The position numbers and the translations under genes were made by a program. This document shows positions 8,502-16,615 of a stretch of DNA of 64,000 nt, one piece after another. The notes under the pieces were generated by a model. The model had not been told where the DNA came from and ran no database searches. It saw only the letters and a list, made by a program, of their open reading frames with translations. The DNA lies in contig NZ_CP061008.1 in NCBI RefSeq assembly GCF_014490035.1, forward strand, positions 6,510,001-6,574,000, written 5' to 3'. The stretch is from Achromobacter xylosoxidans (GTDB lineage: Bacteria > Pseudomonadota > Gammaproteobacteria > Burkholderiales > Burkholderiaceae_B). Each line of letters starts with the position of its first letter. The first letter of the stretch is position 1.

Positions 8502-9043
8502 TGAAAGTCATTCCTCAAGCCATCCCCGATGTGCTGATCCTGGAGCCCAGGGTGGTGGGCGACGAACGCGGCTTTTTCTTCGAGAGCTACAACCAGGCCG
8601 CGTTCGAAGCGGCGACGGGGCTGCGCCCCTGCTTCGTGCAGGACAATCATTCGCGCTCGGTTCAGGGCGTCTTGCGCGGGCTGCACTATCAGGTCGAACA
8701 GGCGCAGGGCAAGCTGGTGCGCGTGTGCGCGGGCGAGATTTTCGACGTGGCGGTGGATATGCGGCGCGGCTCGCCGACATACGGGAAATGGGTGGGCACC
8801 CTGCTCAGCGCGGAGAACAGGCGCCAGGCGTGGATTCCCGAAGGCTTTGCCCACGGCTTCCTGACGCTGTCCGAGTATGCCGAGGTGCTGTACAAGACCA
8901 CGGATTATTACGCGCCGCAGCACGAACGCTGCATACGCTGGGACGATCCGCAGCTGGCGATCGCCTGGCCATGCCTGCAGCCGCCCCTGCTGTCCGAGAA
9001 GGACCGCAACGGCGCGCCGTTCGCCGACGCGCCGGCCTGCTGA
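8501..9043 (+). CDS. rmlC: dTDP-4-dehydrorhamnose 3,5-epimerase RmlC
   Basis: A 180-residue cupin epimerase that inverts C3 and C5 of the 4-keto sugar. VLRGLHYQ carries the catalytic His, and IPEGFAHGFLTLS and YYAPQHERCIRWDDP are family motifs. It closes the rmlBDAC operon and converges on lipA with a gap of one base, so the two transcripts must overlap or stop very sharply; no hairpin terminator is evident. The dTDP-rhamnose made here probably serves the LPS locus that starts 12 kb away. Confidence 0.95.
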   Translation: MKVIPQAIPDVLILEPRVVGDERGFFFESYNQAAFEAATGLRPCFVQDNHSRSVQGVLRGLHYQVEQAQGKLVRVCAGEIFDVAVDMRRGSPTYGKWVGTLLSAENRRQAWIPEGFAHGFLTLSEYAEVLYKTTDYYAPQHERCIRWDDPQLAIAWPCLQPPLLSEKDRNGAPFADAPAC

Positions 9044-9044
9044 A

Positions 9045-10049
9045 TCAGTTCACGCCGGCAGCATGGGCCTGTTCGTCGGCGTGGTACGAAGACCGCACCA
9101 TCGCCCCCACCGCCGCATGCGAGAAGCCCATCGCATAAGCCTCGCGCTCGAACATCGCGAAGGTATCCGGATGCACATAACGCAGCACCGGCAGATGGTG
9201 CTCCGACGGCTGCAGATACTGGCCAATGGTCAGCATATCCACGTTGTGCTCGCGCATGTCCCGCATCACCTGCAGGATTTCCTCGTCGGTCTCGCCCAGG
9301 CCCAGCATCAGGCCGGACTTGGTGGGGACTTCGGGGTGCAGCTTCTTGAACTCGGCCAGCAGCTTCAGCGAATGCATGTAGTCCGAGCCTGGACGCGCCT
9401 GCTTGTACAGGCGCGGCACGGTTTCCAGGTTGTGGTTCATGACGTCCGGAGGACCGGCGTTCAGGATGGTCAGCGCGCGGTCCAGGCGGCCGCGGAAGTC
9501 GGGCACCAGCACCTCGATGCGGGTGGTGGGCGACAGTTCGCGGATGTGCGTGATGCAATCGACGAAGTGGCCGGCGCCGCCGTCGCGCAGGTCGTCGCGG
9601 TCCACCGAGGTGATCACGACATAGGACAGTTTCATCGCGGCGATGGTGCGCGCCAGGTTCAGGGGCTCGTTGGTGTCCAGCGGATCCGGACGGCCATGGC
9701 CCACATCACAGAAGGGGCAGCGGCGGGTGCACTTGTCGCCCATGATCATGAACGTCGCCGTGCCCTTGCCGAAGCATTCGCCGATGTTCGGGCAGGACGC
9801 TTCCTCGCACACCGTGTGCAGGTTGTGCTCGCGCAGGATGCGCTTGATGTCGTAGAAGCGCGAGCCGGGCGCGGCGGCCTTCACGCGGATCCATTCAGGC
9901 TTCTTCAGGCGCTCGGCCGGAACGATCTTGATGGGGATGCGTGCGGTCTTGGCCTGCGATTTCTGCTTTTGCGTCGGATCGTAGACCGCTTCCGCGGGCG
10001 CGGCGGCGGATTCGTTCGAGGGGACAGGAGACTCGGCGAGCGTGGACAT
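9045..10049 (-). CDS. lipA: Lipoyl synthase LipA
   Basis: A 334-residue radical SAM enzyme that inserts two sulfurs into octanoyl groups carried on lipoyl domains. The auxiliary cluster motif [12 protein letters not shown] (C-x4-C-x5-C) precedes the radical SAM motif CTRRCPFC (C-x3-C-x2-C). [10 protein letters not shown] and [12 protein letters not shown] are also characteristic. The first 45 residues are a low-complexity extension typical of this lineage. Its partner lipB is 1.7 kb further right on the same strand, but a plus-strand gene and the Sel1 gene lie between, so lipA probably has its own promoter in the 150-bp gap before 10200. Confidence 0.97.
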   Translation of the reverse strand: MSTLAESPVPSNESAAAPAEAVYDPTQKQKSQAKTARIPIKIVPAERLKKPEWIRVKAAAPGSRFYDIKRILREHNLHTVCEEASCPNIGECFGKGTATFMIMGDKCTRRCPFCDVGHGRPDPLDTNEPLNLARTIAAMKLSYVVITSVDRDDLRDGGAGHFVDCITHIRELSPTTRIEVLVPDFRGRLDRALTILNAGPPDVMNHNLETVPRLYKQARPGSDYMHSLKLLAEFKKLHPEVPTKSGLMLGLGETDEEILQVMRDMREHNVDMLTIGQYLQPSEHHLPVLRYVHPDTFAMFEREAYAMGFSHAAVGAMVRSSYHADEQAHAAGVN

Positions 10050-10137
10050 GGAGCACCTTCACGACCGGCGCGTGGGCGCGCCGGGTCTGAGACAAAAACG
10101 GCATTTTACCCTTCGCCGACCAGATCCGCCGGGCGGG

Positions 10138-10160
10138 GTCCCGCCGCCCAGGCGGCGGGC
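10138..10160. other. GC-rich hairpin in the gap between lipA and the LacI-like gene
   Basis: CCCGCCGCC-CA-GGCGGCGGG is a perfect 9-bp dyad (10140-10159). It lies in the divergent gap upstream of both genes. No T-run follows. It may be a leader hairpin or simply GC-rich sequence; function unknown. Confidence 0.3.
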
Positions 10161-10199
10161 CTCCTCGGCCGGAGCCAGGCTGGGTTATCGTCACGCCTG

Positions 10200-11027
10200 A
10201 TGAATCCGCCGGTTTTACCCATGTCTTCCCTGCCCCCGCCCCGCCCCATAGCCCTGATCGCGCCCCGACTGGACTGGGCGCCCGCGGCCCGCGCCATCCA
10301 GGCCTGCGCCGAATTGCTGCTGTCCGCCGGCTACTACCTGGCAGCGGGCCCCTGGCGCGAGGCCCAGGCCCGGCTTGGCGAACTGCGCCCCGTCGCAGCG
10401 CTGGTCATCGGTCCGCTGGACGACCCGGCCCTGCGCGCCGCCGTGGCGGCGCTGGAGGTTCCCACGGTGGAAACCTGGATCGCATCCGCCCAGCCACTGG
10501 ACAGCGCAGTGGTGGTCGACAACGCGGAAGCCGGCCGTATGGCGGCGCGGCACCTGGCCGCCAAGCGCCATGCGCGCGTCGCCTGCGTCAGCGCCGACAC
10601 CCCCTGGGAACGCGCCCGGCGTGAAGGCTTCATCAGCAGCGCGGCCGCACTTGGGCTGGAGCTGGTGGCGGACATCGTGCAGCCCGAGGTGCAGCACATG
10701 AACGACGGCCGCATGGCCTTCCTGCGCCTGCTGACCACCAACACGATCTTCGACGCGGTGTTCTGCACGACCGACCTGCTGGCCGCGGCCTCGGTCTCGG
10801 AAGCCCACAACCGCGACCTGCAAGTGCCGCAGGACCTGGCGGTGCTGGGCTACTCGGACGACGGCAGCGCCGCGCAGTGGGCGCAGGGCTTGACCACCCT
10901 GGGCGCCGACGCCGCCATTCTGGGCCGGCGCGCCGGCCAGTTGCTGCTGGACCGCCTGGACGGCGAACGCGGCACGGGCGAAAGGATTACGGTGGAAGTG
11001 GCTTTTGAGGAAAGATTGAGTACGTAG
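10200..11027 (+). CDS. LacI/GalR-type ligand-binding domain protein lacking the DNA-binding domain
   Basis: A 275-residue protein resembling the C-terminal effector domain of LacI/GalR regulators: an N-terminal strand followed by ACAELLLSAGYYLA, then VVVDNAEAGRMAARHL, a WERARREGF repeat-type motif, FCTTDLLAAA and a DLAVLGYSDDG segment. LacI proteins normally begin with a 55-60 residue helix-turn-helix; none is encoded here. The 150-bp gap before it, then the start of lipA on the other strand, leaves little room for one. The start may instead be ATG 10221. No signal peptide is evident, so it is not a normal periplasmic sugar-binding protein. It may bind a small sugar-like ligand; role unknown. 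Confidence 0.7.
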   Translation: MNPPVLPMSSLPPPRPIALIAPRLDWAPAARAIQACAELLLSAGYYLAAGPWREAQARLGELRPVAALVIGPLDDPALRAAVAALEVPTVETWIASAQPLDSAVVVDNAEAGRMAARHLAAKRHARVACVSADTPWERARREGFISSAAALGLELVADIVQPEVQHMNDGRMAFLRLLTTNTIFDAVFCTTDLLAAASVSEAHNRDLQVPQDLAVLGYSDDGSAAQWAQGLTTLGADAAILGRRAGQLLLDRLDGERGTGERITVEVAFEERLST

Positions 11028-11088
11028 GACGAGTTGCACGCGGTGGGAGCCAAGCGCGCTTGCCGTGCCCCTGCCGCGCTACACGAAT

Positions 11089-11808
11089 CTACTCATATAG
11101 CGCCGGAAAGCCGCTTTCCTGCAGCATGATGTTGGCTTCCCGCAGAAACGCAGGCGTGGCGGTTTCAGGCACGCGCACCAGCCATTGCGCGGCATCCTGC
11201 TTCCGTCCGCGCAGCAACAGCAGCCGGCCCAGGTGGAACATGCCGCGGAAGTCGCCGCCTTCGGCGCAGCGCTGGTAGCAGCCGAAGGCGCGCTCCATGT
11301 CCTGCTCGACCACCTCGCCGGCCTCGTAAAAGCGGCCGACGACGCCGATGGACTTCACGTGGCCGGCGTCTGCCGCCTTTTGATAGAGCGCCAACGCCGC
11401 CGCGGGATTCTGCGCCACGCTGCCGCGGCCGCTGCGCAGCATGTGGGCGTAGTTGTACATGCCCCAGTCCAGCCCCTTGTCCGCGGCCAGGCGGAACCAG
11501 TAGGCGGCGACCGTGTCGTCCTGCGGCACGCCCCAGCCATTCTCGTAGCAACGGCCCACCATGTTGATGGCCATGGGGTGATCGGCATGGGCGGCGCGCT
11601 TGAACCACGTCAGCCCCTGTTCCGGATCGCGCTCCACGCCCGTGCCGTCCAGCAGCATCTGGCCGTAGATGGTCTGGGCTTCGATCAGCCCCAGTTCGGC
11701 CGCCGCGCGGATCCATGCCGCGTAGTCCTCGGCCGGCCCCTGTTCGCGCAGCCGGGCCAGTTCTTCTGGCGTGGTTGCGGCTACATCGGCCGCGGTATAG
11801 GTCTTCAT
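11089..11808 (-). CDS. Sel1-repeat (SEL1/TPR-like) protein
   Basis: A 239-residue protein composed largely of Sel1-like repeats of about 36 residues. Examples are [38 protein letters not shown] and [19 protein letters not shown], each followed by a helix of the type [12 protein letters not shown]. Such alpha-solenoids act as protein-interaction scaffolds. There is no signal peptide, so it is presumably cytoplasmic. ATG 11808 has GGAA at the right distance and overlaps the lipB stop by four bases (ATGA), so it is translated with lipB. A direct role in lipoylation is possible but not shown. Confidence 0.85.
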   Translation of the reverse strand: MKTYTAADVAATTPEELARLREQGPAEDYAAWIRAAAELGLIEAQTIYGQMLLDGTGVERDPEQGLTWFKRAAHADHPMAINMVGRCYENGWGVPQDDTVAAYWFRLAADKGLDWGMYNYAHMLRSGRGSVAQNPAAALALYQKAADAGHVKSIGVVGRFYEAGEVVEQDMERAFGCYQRCAEGGDFRGMFHLGRLLLLRGRKQDAAQWLVRVPETATPAFLREANIMLQESGFPALYE

Positions 11809-12443
11809 GTCTTGTTCCTTGCGCGATCCCAGGCCTGCGCCAGGTTGCGCGCCAACGCCTCGCCGGTCTCGGTGGGCTCGCGGCGCACGCCACAGGCCGC
11901 CATGTCCACGGTGCGCAGGCCCGCATAGCCGCAGGGATTGATGCCCAGGAACGGCGCCAGGTCCATCTGCACGTTCAGCGACACGCCGTGATAGGCCCGG
12001 CCATTGCGGATCTTGATGCCCAGCGCGGCGATCTTGGCCAGTTCGCCCCCGTCCGGATCGGGCACGTAAACGCCCGGCGCGCCGGGCTTGCGGCAGGCGT
12101 CGGCCACGCCCATCTGGGCCAGCGTGTCGATGACCGCGCCTTCCAGCAAATTGACGTATTCCTTGACGTAGATGTCGGCGCGGCGCAGATCGAACAGCGC
12201 ATAGGCCATGACTTGGCCAGGCCCGTGATAGGTCACCTGCCCGCCGCGGTCGCAATGGACGATGGGGATGTTGCCGGGGTTGAGCACATGCTGGGGCAGG
12301 CCGGCCTGCCCCAAGGTGTAGACCGGCGCGTGTTCGCAGAGCCAGATCTCGTCAGGCGTATCGGCGCCGCGCAGATTGGTGTACGCCTGCATGTCGTGCC
12401 AGACCGACAGGTAGTCGGCCGGCCGCGCGAGCCACTTGATCAC
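11805..12443 (-). CDS. lipB: Octanoyl-[acyl carrier protein]:protein octanoyltransferase LipB
   Basis: A 212-residue enzyme that moves octanoyl groups from acyl carrier protein to lipoyl domains, supplying the substrate of LipA. The motifs [13 protein letters not shown], the catalytic Lys144 in [10 protein letters not shown] and the nucleophile Cys171 in GINPCGYAG are all present. The length matches the family. ybeD lies 18 bp upstream and the Sel1 gene overlaps its end, so this is part of an operon. Confidence 0.96.
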   Translation of the reverse strand: MIKWLARPADYLSVWHDMQAYTNLRGADTPDEIWLCEHAPVYTLGQAGLPQHVLNPGNIPIVHCDRGGQVTYHGPGQVMAYALFDLRRADIYVKEYVNLLEGAVIDTLAQMGVADACRKPGAPGVYVPDPDGGELAKIAALGIKIRNGRAYHGVSLNVQMDLAPFLGINPCGYAGLRTVDMAACGVRREPTETGEALARNLAQAWDRARNKT

Positions 12444-12461
12444 AGCTGTCCCGCTCTTGCG

Positions 12462-12737
12462 CTAGAGGACGATGGACACCATCGGATGGCCATGCAGGGC
12501 GCGGTAGAGCGCGTCCAGCTGCTCGCGCGAGGTCGCGCGCACCGTGAAGGTCAGGCCCATGTAGTTACCGCCCTTGCTGGGCCGCATTTCCACCGTGGCG
12601 GCGTCGAACTCGGGATCGAACTGCAACACGACTTCGGTCAGCGTCTGCGCGAATTCGGGATGCTGCTTGCCCATGACCTTGATGGGAAAGTCGCTGGGAT
12701 ATTCGATGAGGGAGTCTTCGGGCGGGATATGTTGCAT
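12462..12737 (-). CDS. ybeD: YbeD-family protein (DUF493)
   Basis: A 91-residue protein of the YbeD/DUF493 family, an ACT-like ferredoxin fold. It shows the typical YPSDFPIKVMG start and ends with LYRALHGHPMVSIVL. In many proteobacteria ybeD lies between dacA and lipB, as here, and a regulatory role has been suggested but the function is unknown. The start at 12737 was chosen because the family begins there; an upstream in-frame start at 12791 adds 18 residues that look unlike the family. Confidence 0.92.
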   Translation of the reverse strand: MQHIPPEDSLIEYPSDFPIKVMGKQHPEFAQTLTEVVLQFDPEFDAATVEMRPSKGGNYMGLTFTVRATSREQLDALYRALHGHPMVSIVL

Positions 12738-12899
12738 GATGTGCCTATAAGGTATTGCCCCACAGGGCGCGGCCACGGCTCGATACTGCACCCGAGGATG
12801 CCTGCCACGAGGCGGCCAGATCCTGTCTATATGGGGGCAAACCGCCAGCCGGCAAGGCCGCCGGGGCGGCCCCGCAGGAGCCGCCCGGTAACGCCGGAC

Positions 12900-13766
12900 T
12901 CAGAGCGCGGCGATGCGGGCATCATAACCCGCCCGCAATTGCGCAAAAACGGGGCCGGGCTTGCCCGAGCCCACCGGCTTGCCGTCCAGCGAGACGATGG
13001 CCAGCACTTCCTTGGTGGCCGAGGACAGCATCAGCTCGTCGGCCTCTTCCACCTCTTGGCGCGAGATCGGGCGCGACTCGAACGGGATGCCGGCCTCGGC
13101 GGCCAGCTCGCCCATCAGGCCGTAGCGGATGCCTTCCAGGATCAGGTTGTTCTTCGGCGGCGCCAGCAGCTTGCCGCCGGAAACCACCCAGATGTTGGTG
13201 GACGAGCCTTCGGTCAGGTAGCCGTCGCGGAACTGCACCACTTCGTCGACCTGCGCATCGACCGCCTGCTGCTTGGCCAGCACGTTGCCCAGCAACGACA
13301 CCGATTTGATCTCGCAATGCAGCCAGCGTTCGTCGGGGATGCTGATGGCGGCGAGGCCGCGTTCGCGCTGCGCGGCAGGCGGCGGCGCCCAGGCCGAGAT
13401 CATGCCGAAGACCGTCGGCGCGACGGGCGTCGAGGGGAACTGGTGGTCGCGCTTGGCCACGCCACGCGTCACCTGCAGATAGACGATGCAGGTTTCAAGG
13501 TTGGTGCGCGCCAGCAGCTGCTGGATCAGGTCGATCCAGCCTGCGCGGTCGAAGGGCTGCGCGATCCGCAAGGCAGCCAGGCTGCGGTCCAGGCGGTCGA
13601 GGTGTTCGGCCATGCGGAATGCATTGCCTTGGTACACGGGGACGACTTCGTAGATGCCGTCGCCGAAAATGAAGCCGCGGTCCAGGACGGAGACCTTGGC
13701 CTCGTCCACACGCAGAAACTCACCGTTGAGATACACCTGGCTTTCGCCCGGCACGCCCGGAATCAT
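12900..13766 (-). CDS. dat: D-amino acid aminotransferase (class IV, PLP-dependent)
   Basis: A 288-residue fold-type IV aminotransferase. D-alanine transaminases interconvert D-alanine and D-glutamate, which feeds peptidoglycan precursors. VYLNGEF, SVLDRGFIFGDGIYE, the PLP lysine Lys154 in HCEIKSVSLLGN and TEGSSTNIW are diagnostic. Start ATG 13766 is preceded by AGGAG. It lies between dacA and ybeD, so a peptidoglycan role is plausible. Branched-chain aminotransferase or aminodeoxychorismate lyase activity is less likely. Confidence 0.88.
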   Translation of the reverse strand: MIPGVPGESQVYLNGEFLRVDEAKVSVLDRGFIFGDGIYEVVPVYQGNAFRMAEHLDRLDRSLAALRIAQPFDRAGWIDLIQQLLARTNLETCIVYLQVTRGVAKRDHQFPSTPVAPTVFGMISAWAPPPAAQRERGLAAISIPDERWLHCEIKSVSLLGNVLAKQQAVDAQVDEVVQFRDGYLTEGSSTNIWVVSGGKLLAPPKNNLILEGIRYGLMGELAAEAGIPFESRPISRQEVEEADELMLSSATKEVLAIVSLDGKPVGSGKPGPVFAQLRAGYDARIAAL

Positions 13767-13828
13767 GAGGCACTCCTGAATATGAAATGGAGAGGGACGA
13801 ACCGTCCGGTCCGTCCCGTGAATAGAGC

Positions 13829-13854
13829 ACGGGCGTTTCATGCGAAACGCCCGT
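13829..13854. other. Intergenic hairpin between dacA and the D-amino acid aminotransferase gene
   Basis: ACGGGCGTTT-CATGCG-AAACGCCCGT is a perfect 10-bp stem with a 6-base loop. No T-run follows on the minus strand, so complete termination of dacA is doubtful. It may act as a partial terminator or an mRNA-stabilising end. Confidence 0.5.
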
Positions 13855-13895
13855 TGCTAGCTTACACCCGCGATAGCGCCCGCGGCGCGGCAGGA

Positions 13896-15161
13896 TTACT
13901 CGAACCAGCGCTTGACGGTATCGACCATGCGGCCGAAGAAGCCGGCGCGTTCGACCGCGTCCTGCACCACCAGCGGTTCGGTGCGCAGCACCTTGCCGTC
14001 CAGCGTGAACTGCAGGGTGCCGACCTGCTGGCCCTTGGCCAGCGGGGCGATCAGCGGATCCGTGCGCTGCGCCACCGGCTTCAGATCGCCAGCCTTGCCA
14101 CGCGGCACTGCGATCGACACGGGGTTGGGCGGGCCCAGCTTGACGTTTTCAACCGTGCCTTCCCAGACGCGCGCGTCGATGCCGGGCTGGCTCTTGTCGA
14201 ACAGTTTCACGGTGTCGAAGTTCTGGAAGCTCCAGTTCAGGAGCTTCAAGCTTTCCTCGGCGCGCGTGGCTTCGCTGTCCGTGCCCACCACGACCACCAG
14301 GATGCGGCGGTCGCCGCGCACCGCGGTCGACACCAGGCAGTAACCGGCCGAATCGGTGTGGCCGGTCTTCATGCCGTCCACCGACGGGTCGGCCCACAGC
14401 AGGCGGTTGCGGTTGGGCTGGGTGATCTTGTTGTAGGTGTAGCTCTTCTGCTTGTAGTAGTGGAAGTGATCCGGGTGGTCGGTGATCAGGTGCGAAGACA
14501 GGATCGCCAGATCGCGCGTGGACGTCATGTGCTGCGGATCCGGCAGGCCCGTGGCGTTCATGAAGTGCGTGTTGCGCATGCCCAGGCGTTCGGCTTCCTG
14601 ATTCATCAGCGAAGCGAAGGAGGCCTCGCTGCCGCCCACGGCCTCGGCCAGGGCCACGGAGGCATCGTTGCCGGACTGCACGATCATGCCCTGATTCAGC
14701 TCGTCGACAGTGACCGGCTTGCGCGGTTCGATGAACATGCGCGAACCGCCCGTGCGCCAGGCGCGCTCGGACACCGGCACGGTCTGCTCCAGCGTCAGGC
14801 GCTTTTCGTCCAGCGCGTTGAACACGACGTAGGCCGTCATGATCTTGGTGAGCGAGGCCGGTTCCACCTTCATGTCCGGGTTGGAAGCGGCCAGGGTCTG
14901 GCCGCTGTTCACGTCCATCACGATCCAGGCCTTGGCTGCGATCGTGGGGGCCGGCACGGCCGAGACGTCGCCCACGGGCACCACCGCCGAAGCATTCGGC
15001 GCCGGGGCCGCGGCGCCGGCAGCTGCAGCGGGTGCCGCGGCGGGAGCCTGCTGCGCCCAGACCGGCATCGAAGCCGCCAGCATGGCTGACAGCACCGCGC
15101 CTGACAGCAGGCGGCGGGTAAAGACAACGGGGGAGTGAGCGGAGTAAGGCAAATTCTTCAT
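13896..15161 (-). CDS. dacA: D-alanyl-D-alanine carboxypeptidase (PBP5/6, DacA/DacC family)
   Basis: A 421-residue class C low-mass penicillin-binding protein that trims the terminal D-Ala from peptidoglycan pentapeptides in the periplasm. Residues 1-36 form a signal peptide (VWA-QQ), followed by an Ala/Pro-rich spacer of about 35 residues. The active-site motifs are SLTK (Ser103-Lys106), SGN (163-165) and KTG (265-267). A C-terminal beta domain is followed by the amphipathic helix GFFGRMVDTVKRWFE, which anchors PBP5-type enzymes to the inner membrane. ATG 15161 was chosen because it opens the signal peptide. First gene of the leftward dacA-dat-ybeD-lipB series. Confidence 0.95.
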   Translation of the reverse strand: MKNLPYSAHSPVVFTRRLLSGAVLSAMLAASMPVWAQQAPAAAPAAAAGAAAPAPNASAVVPVGDVSAVPAPTIAAKAWIVMDVNSGQTLAASNPDMKVEPASLTKIMTAYVVFNALDEKRLTLEQTVPVSERAWRTGGSRMFIEPRKPVTVDELNQGMIVQSGNDASVALAEAVGGSEASFASLMNQEAERLGMRNTHFMNATGLPDPQHMTSTRDLAILSSHLITDHPDHFHYYKQKSYTYNKITQPNRNRLLWADPSVDGMKTGHTDSAGYCLVSTAVRGDRRILVVVVGTDSEATRAEESLKLLNWSFQNFDTVKLFDKSQPGIDARVWEGTVENVKLGPPNPVSIAVPRGKAGDLKPVAQRTDPLIAPLAKGQQVGTLQFTLDGKVLRTEPLVVQDAVERAGFFGRMVDTVKRWFE

Positions 15162-15325
15162 CGGCAACGTGGGTCCAGTAATGACGCCCGCCGGCGCGGG
15201 GCAAGTGGCTGACAATTATAGGCAGTCGATCAGACCCGTCCGGCCCGCCCGGGGTTCCCGCGAGTCGAAAACATGCAACCTGATGCAACCTGCGGCCGCA
15301 TTCAGGCTCGTTGCTTCAAATCGGA

Positions 15326-15979
15326 TCAGTCCAGCGCGACCTTCAGCCGCGCCTGCACCAGTTGTCGCAGCACCAGCAGTTTGCCGTGGAAGAAGTGCGA
15401 TGCGCCCGGCACCACCACCACGGGGATGGAACGCGGGCGCGCCCAGTCCATGGCTTCGGACAGCGGCACGACTTCGTCTTCCTCGCCGTGCACCATCAGC
15501 GTGTCGTCCGGCACCTGCACTTCGTGCGATTGGAAACGGTTCACGGCGGGGCCCATCAGCATCAGGGCGGAGGGCAGTACCGTATCGCCCTGTTCGGCGA
15601 GTGCGGCATAGGTCTGCGCCGCGACGGCAGTGCCGAACGAAAAGCCGGCCAGCACCCACGGCGCCTGGGCCAATTCCGGATGCAGTTCGCGCATCTGCGC
15701 CACGACCGCCAGCATGTCCTGGGTTTCGCCGACGGATTTGTCGAAGGTGCCCTCGGACTGCCCGACGCCGCGGAAATTGGGCCGCACCGCCACCAGGCCA
15801 TGCTGCACGCAGGCGCGCGACAGGGTCGTGACCACCTTGTTCTCGCGCGCGCCGCCCTGCAGCGGGTGCGGATGCAGGACCAGCGCCCAGCCTCGCGGCG
15901 TACCCGCGGGCCAGTCCACGGCGCAATCGATGCGGCCGGCGGCTCCGTTGAAGGCATGGGTTTCAGTACGTGCGGACAT
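15326..15979 (-). CDS. Alpha/beta hydrolase (COG2945-like)
   Basis: A 217-residue cytoplasmic alpha/beta hydrolase. It has the oxyanion-loop region HPHPLQGG, NFRGVGQSEG, the nucleophile elbow GFSFG, an acid loop HGEEDEVVP and the catalytic His in GASHFFHG. The COG2945 family of small serine hydrolases has unknown natural substrates. It starts 34 bp after the stop of the ABC-associated lipoprotein gene on the same strand, so it may be the last gene of that transport operon. Confidence 0.85.
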   Translation of the reverse strand: MSARTETHAFNGAAGRIDCAVDWPAGTPRGWALVLHPHPLQGGARENKVVTTLSRACVQHGLVAVRPNFRGVGQSEGTFDKSVGETQDMLAVVAQMRELHPELAQAPWVLAGFSFGTAVAAQTYAALAEQGDTVLPSALMLMGPAVNRFQSHEVQVPDDTLMVHGEEDEVVPLSEAMDWARPRSIPVVVVPGASHFFHGKLLVLRQLVQARLKVALD

Positions 15980-16012
15980 GGCGTGACTCAGGATGCGGGA
16001 AAAACAGCGATC

Positions 16013-16615
16013 TTAACCGCCCGGCCTGGCGGCGGGCTTCAGCGTCGTGGCAAGCCACTGCGCCAATTGATCCGCGGCATCGTCCGTCGCCTGGCGCAAT
16101 GCCGCGACCCCGCCCTGCGCGTCCTGCGTGGGTGCGGGCGCGCGCGCCTCGATGCGCGTCTGGCCCACCACGCTGCGGCCGCTGAGCAAGACCGCCTGCA
16201 GCAGCACGCGGCCTTCGCTGGACTGGCCGTCGGCGGCGAATACCTGCTCGAACTGGGACAACGACACCTGCATTTGCGGCGTCTGCAGGGTGACGCGCTC
16301 GTCCAGCACCGGCCCCTGGCGCGACAGGCGCTCCGTGAGGCGCTGACGCACCAGGTCCGCCGGCGGCGAGGCCCAGCGGTAGCTGGCATAGGCCTTGGGC
16401 GCGGCGCTGTCGCCCACGCGCCAGATCACCCCCGTGTCGGACAGGCTGGGCACGGCCTGGAAGACCAGCGCAAGCGGCGCCCGCGCGGGCAAGACCGGCG
16501 TGGGCCGGGAGTCCAGGCCCAGGTCGAACACCGAAGGCGGGGCAGCCACGCGGCCGATGCCGCAACCGGCCAGGGCCAGCGTCAGGATTAGAACGGCGCT
16601 ACGCATCTTCATCAT
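16013..16615 (-). CDS. ABC-transport auxiliary lipoprotein (PqiC-like, DUF330)
   Basis: A 200-residue lipoprotein. The signal peptide ends in the lipobox LALAGC, so it should be acylated and sorted to the outer membrane. The mature part has the order seen in ABC-type transport auxiliary lipoproteins (PF03886): a VFDLGL strand, SDTGVIWRV and a WASPPADLVRQRL helix. In the Pqi system the equivalent lipoprotein forms the outer-membrane end of an MCE lipid bridge. Its ATG overlaps the MCE gene stop by four bases. Confidence 0.85.
   Translation of the reverse strand: MMKMRSAVLILTLALAGCGIGRVAAPPSVFDLGLDSRPTPVLPARAPLALVFQAVPSLSDTGVIWRVGDSAAPKAYASYRWASPPADLVRQRLTERLSRQGPVLDERVTLQTPQMQVSLSQFEQVFAADGQSSEGRVLLQAVLLSGRSVVGQTRIEARAPAPTQDAQGGVAALRQATDDAADQLAQWLATTLKPAARPGG

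Noticed and set aside
11715..15089. A very long plus-strand open frame of 1124 codons
   Set aside because: It runs antisense through the Sel1, lipB, ybeD, aminotransferase and dacA genes, all of which have clear products. The encoded sequence is His/Arg/Ala/Gly-rich, as expected of a GC-rich shadow frame.
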